This document shows, piece by piece, positions 36,565 through 46,561 of a DNA stretch of 64,000 bases; position 1 is the stretch's first letter; each line of letters begins with the position of its first letter. Below the pieces are notes generated by a model. That model saw only the letters and a list, made by a program, of their open reading frames with translations, searched no databases and had not been told where the DNA came from. The DNA is from Robinsoniella peoriensis (GTDB lineage Bacteria; Bacillota; Clostridia; Lachnospirales; Lachnospiraceae), in assembly GCF_000797495.1 (NCBI RefSeq), contig NZ_JTGN01000001.1:131501-195500 (forward strand), written 5' to 3'. The translations under genes were made by a program, and so were the position numbers.

Positions 36565-38958
36565 TTATCTTCCCATAACAACAGTTACTTCATGCCTGCT
36601 TCCGGCATCGCATACCGGTATCTGCTGCGTTTCCACACCATCCAGATACAATTTACTAACACCTTTCATTATGCCTTCCGGATTTAAAACTGTAATCTCA
36701 TACATCGCACCCCGGAATTCTCTGCTCACCTTGAACTCTTTCCAGTCTGCCGGCACGCAGGGATCTATCTGAAGATGGTCAAACTGCGGTTTGACGCCAA
36801 GCATATATCTGGTTGCTGAAAAATACGCCCAGCCTCCTGTTCCGGTCATAAACGGATGTCTTGCCCTTCCAAATGCCTTGTGGTCCCGTCCCACAATAAA
36901 CTGGCAGTAAGAATAAGGTTCCGACTCCCGGATCTCTATCTGGTCATTTTGGTTATACGGGCAAAGTGCATCATAAAATTTCATTGCACGGTCTCCCCTG
37001 CCCAATACACATTCTGCTGCCCATGCCCATGGATTTGGATGGCTGAATACCGAACTGTTTTCTTTTAATCCGGGATATACACGGGTTACAAATCCGATAT
37101 CGTCATCCGGCCGGGTATAGGAAGGGCCATTTAACAAAATGCCATATGGTGTGTACAGGTACTTGTCTACACTGTCCATTGCCTTTTTGCCTTTTTCATC
37201 GGAAGCTGCACCGGATAAAACTGCCCATGCATTGGACTCCAGATGAATCTTTCCTTCTTTGTCCTTCATGGTACCAATTTTTCTGCCATTTTTCGTCACG
37301 CCCCGGATAAACCATTCTTCATCCCAAAGTCTGGTATCACAGACTTGCTTTACCTTCTCTGCCATTTGTTCATACTTTTCCACATCTGCGGTGCGGTTTA
37401 GATACCTTGCAGCTTCCAGGAAATTCCGGATTGCCCAGTAATGTAAGAAGGAAACCATGGCACTTTCACCGCCGCCCAGGTTGAGACAGTCATTCCAGTC
37501 TGCACGAAGCCCTTTACAGATTCCGCTTTCTCCCACCTGCTCTGCCGAGAAATCCAGAATCTTCATCATGTGCTCATAAACCGTTCCCTCACCCCCATCG
37601 GCATAAGACAGTACCTGATCCAGGAAAGAAAATTCACCGGTTTCTTTTACATACTCTACAATCGCGCTGACCAGCCAGAGCGCATCATCTGAACAGGTAT
37701 CTTCCAGTCCGTGAATCATGTCTTTAGCATTGGGCGTTGGCACAACGGTAGGTGATTTAAAGGGTTTCACTTCCGTATCCGGATCAAACCATTCCGGTTG
37801 GAATAAATGAAGTCCGTATCCTTTTGAAACCAAGCCTCTCAGCAATTCCACCAGCCTCTGGCGGCACTTCTGCGGATTGGAATGGGGGATTGTCATTGCA
37901 TCCTGCGCCGTATCCCGGTAGCCAAGTCCGGTTCTTCCTCCCACTTCGATAAACGATGCAAACCTGGAAAACATAACGTTTATTTCAGCCTGATACAGGG
38001 TCCAGGTGTTGATTAATGTATTCATGCCTTCATTTGGAGTCTGAATCTGGAGTTTATCCAATTTCTTTTTCCAGAAAGTCCGCAGATCGGCATATACCTT
38101 CTCCATTGCATCCGGCCTGCTGTATTTTTCCCGGATAGCAGCACCAACCTTTCGTCCGCCTTCTCCCAGCATATATACGACTCTTACTTCCTCTCCCGGC
38201 TGCAGCACAATCTTTTTCTGGAATGCACCGCAGTGATTATTGCCATTTTCAAATCCGCCCTCCAGATATCCCTGTTCTACCCCAATGGGATTATCTTCGG
38301 TCCGGTATTTCCCGATAAACTGATCTCTTAAGGTTTCAAAACTGTCCTGACTGACACTGGATGTAAAATACTGATATCCGAACTCTTCATAAAACAGGTC
38401 ATGCTCTATAATTCCGTCTTCACAGGAAGACCCAGCTGCATACATACTCATCTGGAAATTCTGATTGTCCATATTGATATGATGGAACGAGAATTCACAG
38501 TAAGAAAACAAGCTTAATTCTCTCACCCGGTCACTCTGGTTCTGCACTTTCACATCCCATAATTCCACTGCATCTCCAATGGGAATTACCAGAGTCTGAG
38601 AAGCTTTGATTCCCTCATAATCACATTCATAAACCGAATAGGACAATCCATGCCTGCAGGTGTATTTCGCCTCGTCCAGAGACTTTCCTACGGGCTGCCA
38701 GGATATGCTCCAGTAGTCTTCTGACTCATGGTCTCTCAGGTAAACATAATGCCCCGGGCGGTCCATGGGAACGGCATTCGCCCGGAACCTGGTAATCCGG
38801 TGGTATTCCGGCGATTTATAAAATAAATATCCTCCTGCCGTATGGTTCACAACCCCACACATATCCTCAACCCCTATATAATTCGTCCAGGAAGCAGAAA
38901 GATCCACCCGTTCAATTACATATTCTCTATTCTCATTATCAAAATATCCATACCTCAT
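36565..38958 (-). CDS. GH94 cellobiose phosphorylase
   Basis: 797 residues from ATG 38958 (GGAGGAGG 6 bp upstream). The N-terminus MRYGYFDNENREYVI and the block FETLRDQFIGKYRTEDNPI are typical of cellobiose phosphorylase. The catalytic acid is D490 in RADWNDCLNLGGG, the same number as in the Cellvibrio/Cellulomonas enzymes. It phosphorolyses cellobiose in the cytoplasm to glucose-1-phosphate and glucose, saving ATP. Related GH94 specificities (laminaribiose, cellodextrin, chitobiose) cannot be fully excluded, but length and motifs favour cellobiose. Cotranscribed with phosphoglucomutase. Confidence 0.88.
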   Translation of the reverse strand: MRYGYFDNENREYVIERVDLSASWTNYIGVEDMCGVVNHTAGGYLFYKSPEYHRITRFRANAVPMDRPGHYVYLRDHESEDYWSISWQPVGKSLDEAKYTCRHGLSYSVYECDYEGIKASQTLVIPIGDAVELWDVKVQNQSDRVRELSLFSYCEFSFHHINMDNQNFQMSMYAAGSSCEDGIIEHDLFYEEFGYQYFTSSVSQDSFETLRDQFIGKYRTEDNPIGVEQGYLEGGFENGNNHCGAFQKKIVLQPGEEVRVVYMLGEGGRKVGAAIREKYSRPDAMEKVYADLRTFWKKKLDKLQIQTPNEGMNTLINTWTLYQAEINVMFSRFASFIEVGGRTGLGYRDTAQDAMTIPHSNPQKCRQRLVELLRGLVSKGYGLHLFQPEWFDPDTEVKPFKSPTVVPTPNAKDMIHGLEDTCSDDALWLVSAIVEYVKETGEFSFLDQVLSYADGGEGTVYEHMMKILDFSAEQVGESGICKGLRADWNDCLNLGGGESAMVSFLHYWAIRNFLEAARYLNRTADVEKYEQMAEKVKQVCDTRLWDEEWFIRGVTKNGRKIGTMKDKEGKIHLESNAWAVLSGAASDEKGKKAMDSVDKYLYTPYGILLNGPSYTRPDDDIGFVTRVYPGLKENSSVFSHPNPWAWAAECVLGRGDRAMKFYDALCPYNQNDQIEIRESEPYSYCQFIVGRDHKAFGRARHPFMTGTGGWAYFSATRYMLGVKPQFDHLQIDPCVPADWKEFKVSREFRGAMYEITVLNPEGIMKGVSKLYLDGVETQQIPVCDAGSRHEVTVVMGR

Positions 38959-39077
38959 AAACAACCTCCTCCAAAGCTTTTACTTTATACTTATTATAAT
39001 CTCTCCGGCTTAAGGGAGGAATTGCCAGGTATGCGAATATTTGTACAAAGTTGTGCTCTTAAAAAATACCGCAAAAA

Positions 39078-39117
39078 ACGCCCACAGGAGGAAATTTTAC
39101 ATTCCCGCTGTGAGCGT
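39078..39117 (-). terminator. Intrinsic terminator of glyS
   Basis: ACGCCCACAG (39078-39087) pairs with CTGTGAGCGT (39108-39117) with one mismatch, 20-nt loop; six T follow on the minus strand, about 30 bp past the stop codon. Confidence 0.9.
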
Positions 39118-39148
39118 ATCTCATCCGATATGATGTACCGACAGCTAC

Positions 39149-40537
39149 TTAAAATTCAAATTTGTCTGCCAGATATGCTTCTAATTCTTCAATTTTAATT
39201 CTTTCCTGCTGCATAGAATCACGGTCACGGACAGTTACTGCTCCGTCTGTCTCGGATTCAAAATCGTATGTTACACAGAATGGAGTTCCGATTTCATCCT
39301 GACGTCTATAACGTTTTCCGATGTTTCCACGATCGTCAAATTCGCAGTTATACTTCTTAGCCAGCATAGTAAATACTTTTTCTGCGCCTTCATTTAATTT
39401 CTTGGATAATGGCAGCACGCCTACCTTAATCGGTGCCAGTGCCGGATGGAAACGAAGTACGGTTCTCTTATCACCGCCTTCCAGTTCCTCTTCATCATAT
39501 GCACTGCAGAGGAATGCAAGTACCACGCGGTCTGCACCCAGTGACGGTTCAATAACATAAGGAATATATTTTTCTTTTTTCTCGTCATCAAAATAGCTCA
39601 TATCCTGTCCGGATGTATCCTGATGCTGTGTCAGGTCATAATCTGTTCTGTCTGCAACACCCCATAATTCACCCCAGCCGAATGGGAACAGGAACTCAAT
39701 ATCGGTAGTTGCTTTACTATAGAAGCAGAGTTCTTCTGCCGCATGGTCTCTTGCACGCATCTCGTCATCTTTCATGCCAAGAGCTGTTAACCAGTCCAGG
39801 CAGTACTTTTTCCAGTATGCGAACCACTCCAGGTCTGTACCCGGTTCACAGAAGAATTCCAGTTCCATCTGCTCGAATTCTCTTGTACGGAATGTAAAGT
39901 TTCCCGGAGTAATTTCGTTACGGAAAGATTTACCGATCTGTCCGATACCAAATGGAATTTTCTTTCTGGATGTTCTCTGAACATTTTTAAAATTTACGAA
40001 AATACCCTGAGCTGTCTCCGGTCTTAAATATACGGTATTCTTAGCATCTTCCGTAACACCCTGGAATGTCTTGAACATCAGGTTAAACTGACGGATATCT
40101 GTGAAATTATGCTTGCCGCAGGTCGGACATGGAATCTGATGTTCTTCGATAAAGTTCTTCATCTCTTCCTGGCTCCAGGCATCTACGGAACCTTCCACTG
40201 CGATTTCTTTTTCTGCGCAGTAATCTTCAATAATTTTGTCCGCACGGAATCTCTCGTGGCATTCTTTACAGTCCATCAGCGGATCGCTGAATCCACCCAG
40301 ATGTCCGCTTGCAACCCAGGTCTGCGGGTTCATTAAAATAGCACAGTCAACACCTACATTATAAGGATTTTCTGTTACGAATTTTTTCCACCATGCCTGT
40401 TTTACATTGTTCTTCAGCTCAACGCCAAGGTTTCCGTAATCCCAGGTATTAGCAAGTCCTCCATAGATTTCTGAACCTGGATATACGAATCCTCTTGCCT
40501 TTGCCAATGCTACAATTTTATCCATCGTTTTTTCCAT
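39149..40537 (-). CDS. glyS: Glycyl-tRNA synthetase, alpha2 (class IIA) type
   Basis: 462 residues from ATG 40537 (GAGG 8 bp upstream, sequence [17 protein letters not shown]). This is the single-chain dimeric GlyRS of Firmicutes, archaea and eukaryotes rather than the alpha2beta2 bacterial type. Motif 1 region [14 protein letters not shown], a zinc-finger-like insert (CKECHERF ... CPTCGKH), motif 2 [21 protein letters not shown] and motif 3 GADRVVLAF are present, followed by the anticodon-binding domain ([11 protein letters not shown]). It charges tRNA-Gly. Monocistronic between two unrelated housekeeping genes. Confidence 0.96.
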   Translation of the reverse strand: MEKTMDKIVALAKARGFVYPGSEIYGGLANTWDYGNLGVELKNNVKQAWWKKFVTENPYNVGVDCAILMNPQTWVASGHLGGFSDPLMDCKECHERFRADKIIEDYCAEKEIAVEGSVDAWSQEEMKNFIEEHQIPCPTCGKHNFTDIRQFNLMFKTFQGVTEDAKNTVYLRPETAQGIFVNFKNVQRTSRKKIPFGIGQIGKSFRNEITPGNFTFRTREFEQMELEFFCEPGTDLEWFAYWKKYCLDWLTALGMKDDEMRARDHAAEELCFYSKATTDIEFLFPFGWGELWGVADRTDYDLTQHQDTSGQDMSYFDDEKKEKYIPYVIEPSLGADRVVLAFLCSAYDEEELEGGDKRTVLRFHPALAPIKVGVLPLSKKLNEGAEKVFTMLAKKYNCEFDDRGNIGKRYRRQDEIGTPFCVTYDFESETDGAVTVRDRDSMQQERIKIEELEAYLADKFEF

Positions 40538-40615
40538 TGTTAATTCCTCACATTCCATTCTATTTTCATTCTATTTTCTGACATTTTCTCTGCGTGCAGA
40601 TAACGGTAATACCTT

Positions 40616-40629
40616 TTCAGACACGCTCT
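40616..40629 (-). repeat. Short inverted-repeat element, copy B (one recognisable end)
   Basis: TTCAGACACGCTCT is identical to the complement of the left end of copy C at 42.3 kb. A second end is not clear; a hairpin TCTGCGTGCAGA nearby (about 40589-40600) may be its decayed partner. It lies about 25 bp after the stop codon of the lipoprotein gene. Confidence 0.5.
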
Positions 40630-40654
40630 AAAACTTACCGGGGGTATTTAAAGA

Positions 40655-41386
40655 TCAACCCAGCTCATAAATAATATAAGCTAATTTCTTACCAATTTCA
40701 ACCTCTTTCGAAGAGGTCCCGGAATTACCGCTCTCGGGGGACAATAAAACCATACCGGTTTCAGAATCCGTTTCTTCCTGCTTTGCCGTTTCCGACTGCT
40801 TTTCTGTAGCCGGCTCTGCACCGGAAGATTTTACTTTTGCTTCACTTTTCCCTTTTACTTCCACATTGTCACTGGTAAAAAGGATGTTTCCCGGCACCTG
40901 AACCAGCACCGGTTCTTCCATTACAACTACCTGATAGTCTTTCTTAAGTACATCGCTGCTGGTCAAACCGCTCTTCGCCACCTTACCATCTTCCACGGAC
41001 TGGAAGCCTCCGTCAAAGGTAACACCTGATTTTTGTGCCTCAGATATTTTCCCCACAAAAAATTCAACATGGTTAAAATTCGCATAATCCTGTGATGAAG
41101 CATAATCTATAATCAACTTTGCCGTATCTTCGCTGACGCTGAATTTATCCAGATCTATATTATCCTTGCCTGTACTGGCTTTATATGCATCAATTTCGCT
41201 CTCAATCATTGTTTTAAGCTCTGTCTCATCATAATACTCTTTATCCAGGCTCTCCACTGCTGTCCCTGTTATTCCTCCATCTTTGCTAATCGAAACTGCT
41301 GACTCATCTGGTGACGAGAATTTACTGCACCCGCTTAGCAGACACATAACTCCAACCATCACCGCCAGAATTCTCCTTTTTTTCAT
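40655..41386 (-). CDS. Uncharacterised lipoprotein
   Basis: 243 residues from ATG 41386 (MKKRRILAV); the upstream ATG touches the GGAGG and cannot be used well. Lipobox LLSGC with Cys20. The body has alternating acidic helices (YYDETELKTMIESEIDAYKAS) and beta stretches (DYQVVVMEEPVLVQVPGNILF), then a Lys/Glu/Ser-rich low-complexity linker and a short helical end. I do not recognise the family. It is downstream of recO on the same strand with a 100-bp gap, so it may be the end of the era-recO transcript. Anchored on the outer face of the membrane. Confidence 0.8.
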   Translation of the reverse strand: MKKRRILAVMVGVMCLLSGCSKFSSPDESAVSISKDGGITGTAVESLDKEYYDETELKTMIESEIDAYKASTGKDNIDLDKFSVSEDTAKLIIDYASSQDYANFNHVEFFVGKISEAQKSGVTFDGGFQSVEDGKVAKSGLTSSDVLKKDYQVVVMEEPVLVQVPGNILFTSDNVEVKGKSEAKVKSSGAEPATEKQSETAKQEETDSETGMVLLSPESGNSGTSSKEVEIGKKLAYIIYELG

Positions 41387-41491
41387 AATAAACTGCATCC
41401 TCCTTGTATAATCCTAATTATTATACCTTTAAAGTATGATATTTTCAACTAATTATTGGGAGAAGAACACTCTGGCGGGTCGATTTAAAAC

Positions 41492-42238
41492 TTATGTAAC
41501 AATCGACTCTAAAATATCGAGGGATTTAAACTGTTTATCCATATAAATTTTGCAAAGACGGCTCTGAAGACGTTTCATTTCACGCAGCACATCTTCAGAA
41601 ACCGTAAAAGAATACAGCTTTTCAATGGTAGATGATGCGATATACTGATACGTGTAGATGGTTGACTCTAATAAAAGAACTGCTCCTTTTGATCCTGACA
41701 GGCAGTTTTTACAGACCAGCCCGTCTCCTGCAGGGACAAATGCACGCAGATCCTCCTGTACGCCGCAGCCTGTACAGCAAAACATCTGGGGATATTCTCC
41801 ACTTATAACCATTGACTTCCACTCGAATATATACCGGATCAGCTCATTGGGTATATGCGCATTCATAAGCGCCCGCAGTGTTGCATACAGCAGCCTCAGC
41901 ATTTCCGCCTCATCATTATTTTCCCTTGCGTAATAGTCTGCAATTTCCATAAAATAAAAGCCATAATAGGCCGCCTCATAATCCTGGGACAGCCCTGAAA
42001 AATAATTGCTGATCTCTGCCTGCATCAGGTTATAGGAAGTTCTTCCCTCAAAACAGGTAAACGCACCGAAGGAAAACGGATTTGCCGCCGCCAGAAGCGG
42101 ACTGTTCTGTCTTCTTGACCCTTTTGCAAATGCTGTAATTTTGCCTCTTTCTTTTGTAAGCAGCACCAGCCTTTTATCATAATCACCAATTGGGGCGGCT
42201 AAAAGCACCATCCCCGTTAACGTCACTGTCTGTCCCAT
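41492..42238 (-). CDS. recO: DNA repair protein RecO
   Basis: 248 residues. N-terminal OB fold (TLTGMVLLAAPIGDYDKRLVLLTKERGKITAFAKG), helical middle, and a zinc finger with CTGCG and CKNC near residues 153-180. RecO loads RecA on SSB-coated single strands with RecR in gap repair. AGAAGGTG precedes ATG. It follows era, the usual order in Clostridia and Bacilli, with a short inverted-repeat element in between. Confidence 0.95.
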   Translation of the reverse strand: MGQTVTLTGMVLLAAPIGDYDKRLVLLTKERGKITAFAKGSRRQNSPLLAAANPFSFGAFTCFEGRTSYNLMQAEISNYFSGLSQDYEAAYYGFYFMEIADYYARENNDEAEMLRLLYATLRALMNAHIPNELIRYIFEWKSMVISGEYPQMFCCTGCGVQEDLRAFVPAGDGLVCKNCLSGSKGAVLLLESTIYTYQYIASSTIEKLYSFTVSEDVLREMKRLQSRLCKIYMDKQFKSLDILESIVT

Positions 42239-42254
42239 TTTACACCTTCTGGTC

Positions 42255-42321
42255 AGAGCGTGTCTGAATTATGATTGTACCTGGCAGTCAGACAGGTGCA
42301 ATGATTTTTCAGAGGCACTCT
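42255..42321 (-). repeat. Short inverted-repeat element, copy C (nested hairpin)
   Basis: Outer arms AGAGCGTGTCTGAA (42255-42268) and TTCAGAGGCACTCT (42308-42321) pair at 12 of 14 positions; an inner hairpin pairs 42274-42283 with 42293-42302. The far arm runs into the stop codon of era. Same family as copies A, B and D. Confidence 0.75.
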
Positions 42322-43228
42322 AGACATCCTTTTTATCATAACCAAAGTTCTTCATTAAGAAATCACTGTCACGCCAATCTTTCTTTACTTTTACCCAAAG
42401 CTGCAGATTGACTTTCATTTCTAACATTTCTTCAATTTCTTTTCTCGCCTGGGAACCTATTTTACGAAGCATCGTACCGCCTTTTCCGATTATAATCCCC
42501 TTGTGGGAATCTCTTTCACAGATAATCGTTGCTTCAATATCTGTCAGTTTTCCGCCTGTCCGCTCTTTCATTCTGTCTATGGAAACTGCAATTCCATGAG
42601 GAATCTCTTCATCCAGACTGCGAAGTGCCTTTTCCCGGATTAGTTCCGCAACAATCTGTCTCTCTGGCTGATCGGTTACGGTCTCTTCATCATAAAACTG
42701 TGGTCCGTAAGGAAGATATTTAAATACCGTATCAATAATATCCTGGGTGTTCTGCCCCTTCAGGGCAGACGCAGGAATAATTTCCGCAAAATCATATATT
42801 TTCCGGTACTCATCTATAAATTTTAATATCTCTTCTCTCTTTACTGTATCTATTTTGTTAATTACCAGAATAACCGGAGTCTTTGTCTTTAAAAGCTGCT
42901 CCGCAATATGGCGTTCTCCGGCACCAATAAAGGTACTTGGCTCTACCAGCCATAGTATTACATCCACCTCATTTAAAGTCCTCTGGGCTACGTTCACCAT
43001 ATATTCACCCAGCTTATTTTTCGCTTTGTGAATACCAGGTGTATCTACGAAAACAATCTGTCCTTTTTCACAGGTATAGACCGTCTGAATCCGGTTCCTG
43101 GTAGTCTGCGGCTTGTTCGATGTAATTGCAATCTTTTGGCCGATCAGGTAATTCATTAGTGTTGATTTTCCTACATTTGGCCTGCCAATTAAAGTAACAA
43201 AACCAGATTTATAACTTGCTGTTGTCAT
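42320..43228 (-). CDS. era: GTPase Era
   Basis: 302 residues. G1 GRPNVGKST (15-23), G3 DTPGIH, G4 NKID, and a C-terminal KH domain (ICERDSHKGIIIGKGGTMLRKIG). Era binds 16S rRNA 3' end and acts in 30S maturation. AGGAG lies 5 bp before ATG. It heads the era-recO pair and follows the M16C peptidase gene. Confidence 0.97.
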   Translation of the reverse strand: MTTASYKSGFVTLIGRPNVGKSTLMNYLIGQKIAITSNKPQTTRNRIQTVYTCEKGQIVFVDTPGIHKAKNKLGEYMVNVAQRTLNEVDVILWLVEPSTFIGAGERHIAEQLLKTKTPVILVINKIDTVKREEILKFIDEYRKIYDFAEIIPASALKGQNTQDIIDTVFKYLPYGPQFYDEETVTDQPERQIVAELIREKALRSLDEEIPHGIAVSIDRMKERTGGKLTDIEATIICERDSHKGIIIGKGGTMLRKIGSQARKEIEEMLEMKVNLQLWVKVKKDWRDSDFLMKNFGYDKKDV

Positions 43229-43279
43229 TCTTACTCCTATCTGCTGCCAATGGCAGCATACAACTTTATCCTTTGTTAA

Positions 43280-46198
43280 TTAGCCGATAAAAGGCACCAG
43301 TACTTTAAACATGTCTTTTTCCGCTGCCAGCTTTTCTTCATTTCCAATTACACAGATATTGTCTGCCGCCACAATCGCCTCCATGATCTTCCACAGGGCA
43401 CGGACATCTTCCTGGGTAGCATTTAACACCTCATCCCGTTCTTTTTGCAGATCTTCCTCAGACACTTTACTGATATAAGCCCCAAGGGAACGGCTGCCTT
43501 TTGCAGAAGGATTCAATGGTGTATCCATTTCACTGATCGTGCCGATGATATATTTTGTCATATCCCTGTCTTCTACCGTGAAATTCTTTACATAATCCAC
43601 AACACCTTCATAAACTTCATTTGTTTTCCTCAGATTTGGATCCCGGTAAGATACAAAGTAGGAATCCCCTGTCTTTCCAAAACCGCTCATACATCCATAG
43701 GCACCGCCTTTTACACGGATATTTACCCACAGGTATTCATAACTTAAAATGACTTTTAAGATCTTCAATACGCCGGTATACTTCAGTCCTGCCTGTACGA
43801 AATTGCCTGCTCTTGCCACATACTGTATCTTGGAAGAAGTCTGGAATCCTTCGTTTTTCTGATCTGTCTCTAATTTCCCATGAGGCGTAACTCCTGCTTC
43901 TTCAAACAGTTTTTCTTTAAAAGCAGATAATCTGTCCATCAATGGTGCAAATCCGGCTTCATCAGCTGTATAGCTTCCCAGAAGCGTATCTTTTCGGAAA
44001 ACCAGTTTCATCAGCTCTTTTAAAATACGGATCAGGTCTTCTTTCTTTTCATCAAAGTGTACTTCCAGTGACTCTACCAGTTTATAAAAACGGATTCCGC
44101 TAACCGCATCATTAAATGCATTTGTCTGGGAGAAATAAGACATGGAACGGATTGCAGCCGTAGAATGTCCTGCCGAATTTAATCGTACAGAAACCCTGGA
44201 CTTTAATTCCGCAATAATTTCATACAGTCTCTTTTCATCCTCTATTTTCGATGTAAAAATTATTTCTTCTATCATATCAAAGGCAAAATCCAGCTTCTCA
44301 TATAGAATCTTAGCCTTTATTTCAAGCATTGCCCTGCAGTCACCCTGCTTATCACCAACAAATATTTCGATGCCGGGGTAAATTCCGCCGGAATGAATAT
44401 TAATTTCATTAAATAATTCACCGTAGCTGTAATGCTGTGTATCTACCATACCGAGTACTGCTTTTAAAATACCAAGATAAGGAATATACTCAAGTGGCAC
44501 GTATTTGGTATCGAACAAAATCTTCAGGTATCCTATGCCGTTGGTATACATATTATGGTGTAAAACAGTAGTATCTCCCAGCAAATGTTCTTCATTATAG
44601 AACTTTCCTGCTTCTTTCTTAATATCAGACGCTTCCAGCACAGGAATCGCTTCCAGTTCTTCTTTTGCAGATGGTGTTTCCTGAAACAGGCGGAGCTTCT
44701 CTGTTTTGTCCACCAAGGTCTGGATTTCTTCCGCAGTCAGGCTTTCCTTATATTCTTTTAGCTTTTTCTTTATCTCCTCATCAATTATGGCTGTTAAACC
44801 TTTTTGCGGTTCCACAATTACAACAGACGCATGGGTATTATCCAAGAGATATTCCTGTATCAATTGTTCAAAATATCCGGTTTCCACCTGCTCTTTTAAG
44901 AATTTAAAAATGCCAAGCTGCTTTAAATAATCAAAAGGTGCGGCATCATCATACAGCCAGCTGTCCATGGCATCAATACCATACATCAGCCCCTTAGGAT
45001 ACGAACCATAATCTGCTTCCCGGAATTTAAATTCCATATTGTTTATTCCGGCAAGAAGCGCTTTCTTATCTATGCCCTCTTTAACGATCCGGGTCAGAAC
45101 ATCTTGAATGATCTCCAAAAATCTGTCTTTGGAATCTATATTAGAGTTCTTAGCCACTACTGAAAATACCGGCTGATAAACCCCGCTGTCATAGGAACCC
45201 TGAATATCTTTCCCAACTTTTGCATCCAGCAGCGCCTGCTTCAAAGGTGCTCCGGGAGCAGTAAGCAAAGCGTACTCAATCACAGAAAATGCATTTGCCA
45301 GCCGAACATCCAGGCTGGTTTTAATAGCTGCATTATAAGAGAGGAAGGTGTTGTCCTTCTCATCATCAGTATTGGAAATCGAATACTTTTTCTTTATCTC
45401 GATAGGTTTATCAAATGGTTTCTGCATGGGAATTGCAGAATCCACCTGGATGGCATCATATTGGCTTAAATATTCCTCATCCAGCCATTTCAGCCTTTCT
45501 TCCATATCTGCATTCCCATACAGATAAATGTAACTGTTGGAAGGATGGTAATACTTACTATGGAATTCCAGAAAATCATTGTACGTAAGATCCGGTATAA
45601 ATGCAGGATCACCGCCGGATTCATTTCCATATGGTGTATCCGGAAACAGGGAATTCAGAATTTCCCGATCCAGAACATCATCCGGTGAGGAAAAAGCCCC
45701 CTTCATCTCATTGTAAACCACTCCATTATAAGTCAGTTCATCTTCCGGAGTCTCTAAATGATAGTTCCAGCCTTCCTGGCGGAAAATCTCTTCCTTATTA
45801 TAAATGTTTGTGTGGAAAACCGCATCCATGTATACATGCATCAGATTGCGGAAATCCTGGTCATTACAGCTTGCAACCGGATACATCGTCTTGTCCGGAT
45901 ATGTCATAGCATTTAAAAACGTATTAAGGGACCCTTTCACCAATTCAACGAAAGGATCCTTTGACGGAAACTTTTCACTTCCGCACAAAACACTATGCTC
46001 CAAAATATGAGCTACCCCTGTACTGTCCTTGGGCGGTGTCCGAAAAGCAATATGAAAAACCTTATTTTCATCATCATTGGCAATCACCATAATTCTGGCG
46101 CCGCTCTTTTTATGTCTTAACAGATAACCCTTTGAATTAATATCCGCAATATCTTCTTCTATCTGAAGTTCATACTGCGGCAATGTGGTAAACTGCAT
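43280..46198 (-). CDS. M16C (presequence-protease/HypA-like) insulinase-family peptidase
   Basis: 972 residues from ATG 46198 (GGAGG upstream; the frame extends another 50 unlikely residues). The inverted zinc motif HILEH puts H64, E67 and H68 at the active site, and the whole-length two-lobed organisation (about 970 residues) fits the Cym1/PreP subfamily, not the short M16B type. These cytosolic enzymes enclose and degrade oligopeptides. Its promoter region (46199-46390) is AT-rich. Same strand as era but with its own spacing of 51 bp. Confidence 0.93.
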   Translation of the reverse strand: MQFTTLPQYELQIEEDIADINSKGYLLRHKKSGARIMVIANDDENKVFHIAFRTPPKDSTGVAHILEHSVLCGSEKFPSKDPFVELVKGSLNTFLNAMTYPDKTMYPVASCNDQDFRNLMHVYMDAVFHTNIYNKEEIFRQEGWNYHLETPEDELTYNGVVYNEMKGAFSSPDDVLDREILNSLFPDTPYGNESGGDPAFIPDLTYNDFLEFHSKYYHPSNSYIYLYGNADMEERLKWLDEEYLSQYDAIQVDSAIPMQKPFDKPIEIKKKYSISNTDDEKDNTFLSYNAAIKTSLDVRLANAFSVIEYALLTAPGAPLKQALLDAKVGKDIQGSYDSGVYQPVFSVVAKNSNIDSKDRFLEIIQDVLTRIVKEGIDKKALLAGINNMEFKFREADYGSYPKGLMYGIDAMDSWLYDDAAPFDYLKQLGIFKFLKEQVETGYFEQLIQEYLLDNTHASVVIVEPQKGLTAIIDEEIKKKLKEYKESLTAEEIQTLVDKTEKLRLFQETPSAKEELEAIPVLEASDIKKEAGKFYNEEHLLGDTTVLHHNMYTNGIGYLKILFDTKYVPLEYIPYLGILKAVLGMVDTQHYSYGELFNEINIHSGGIYPGIEIFVGDKQGDCRAMLEIKAKILYEKLDFAFDMIEEIIFTSKIEDEKRLYEIIAELKSRVSVRLNSAGHSTAAIRSMSYFSQTNAFNDAVSGIRFYKLVESLEVHFDEKKEDLIRILKELMKLVFRKDTLLGSYTADEAGFAPLMDRLSAFKEKLFEEAGVTPHGKLETDQKNEGFQTSSKIQYVARAGNFVQAGLKYTGVLKILKVILSYEYLWVNIRVKGGAYGCMSGFGKTGDSYFVSYRDPNLRKTNEVYEGVVDYVKNFTVEDRDMTKYIIGTISEMDTPLNPSAKGSRSLGAYISKVSEEDLQKERDEVLNATQEDVRALWKIMEAIVAADNICVIGNEEKLAAEKDMFKVLVPFIG

Positions 46199-46394
46199 AA
46201 AATTTCCTCCATTTCCATTTCTCGCATAAAATATGCTTATGTGAATATTATTGCGATAATTATAACATTTATTCAGGGGGGTGGGAAGTACTAAATTAAA
46301 AGCAGCTACAACAAGCGATTCCCCGCTATGCCATAGCTGCCTTTTCATCTAAAACGTAATCTTGTGTGTAAATTCATTTAATCAGATGTAGGCT

Positions 46395-46559
46395 CTTGAG
46401 GTGTTTTAAAATTCATTCCTGTCATCTGCACGCCCCACTTTGCGGTAGATTTGCCCCGAATTCAGGTTGCGTAGCCCGCTACGCGCCCTTCATCCGGGAC
46501 AAATCTACCACAAACTGTGACGCACATCTGTCAGAAAGCAATTTTTAAACACGCTCTAG
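46395..46559. repeat. Long imperfect hairpin element, copy D
   Basis: About 165 bp that fold on themselves almost end to end. Ends read as in the other copies (AGAGCGTGTTTAAA at the 46.55-kb side). Core pairs include 46444-46453 with 46500-46509 (10 bp perfect) and a tip GCGTAGC/GCTACGC at 46469-46484. It begins a few bases after the stop codon of the PduO gene. Size and symmetry resemble a MITE or large REP-like element; no coding content. Confidence 0.8.
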
Positions 46560-46561
46560 TA

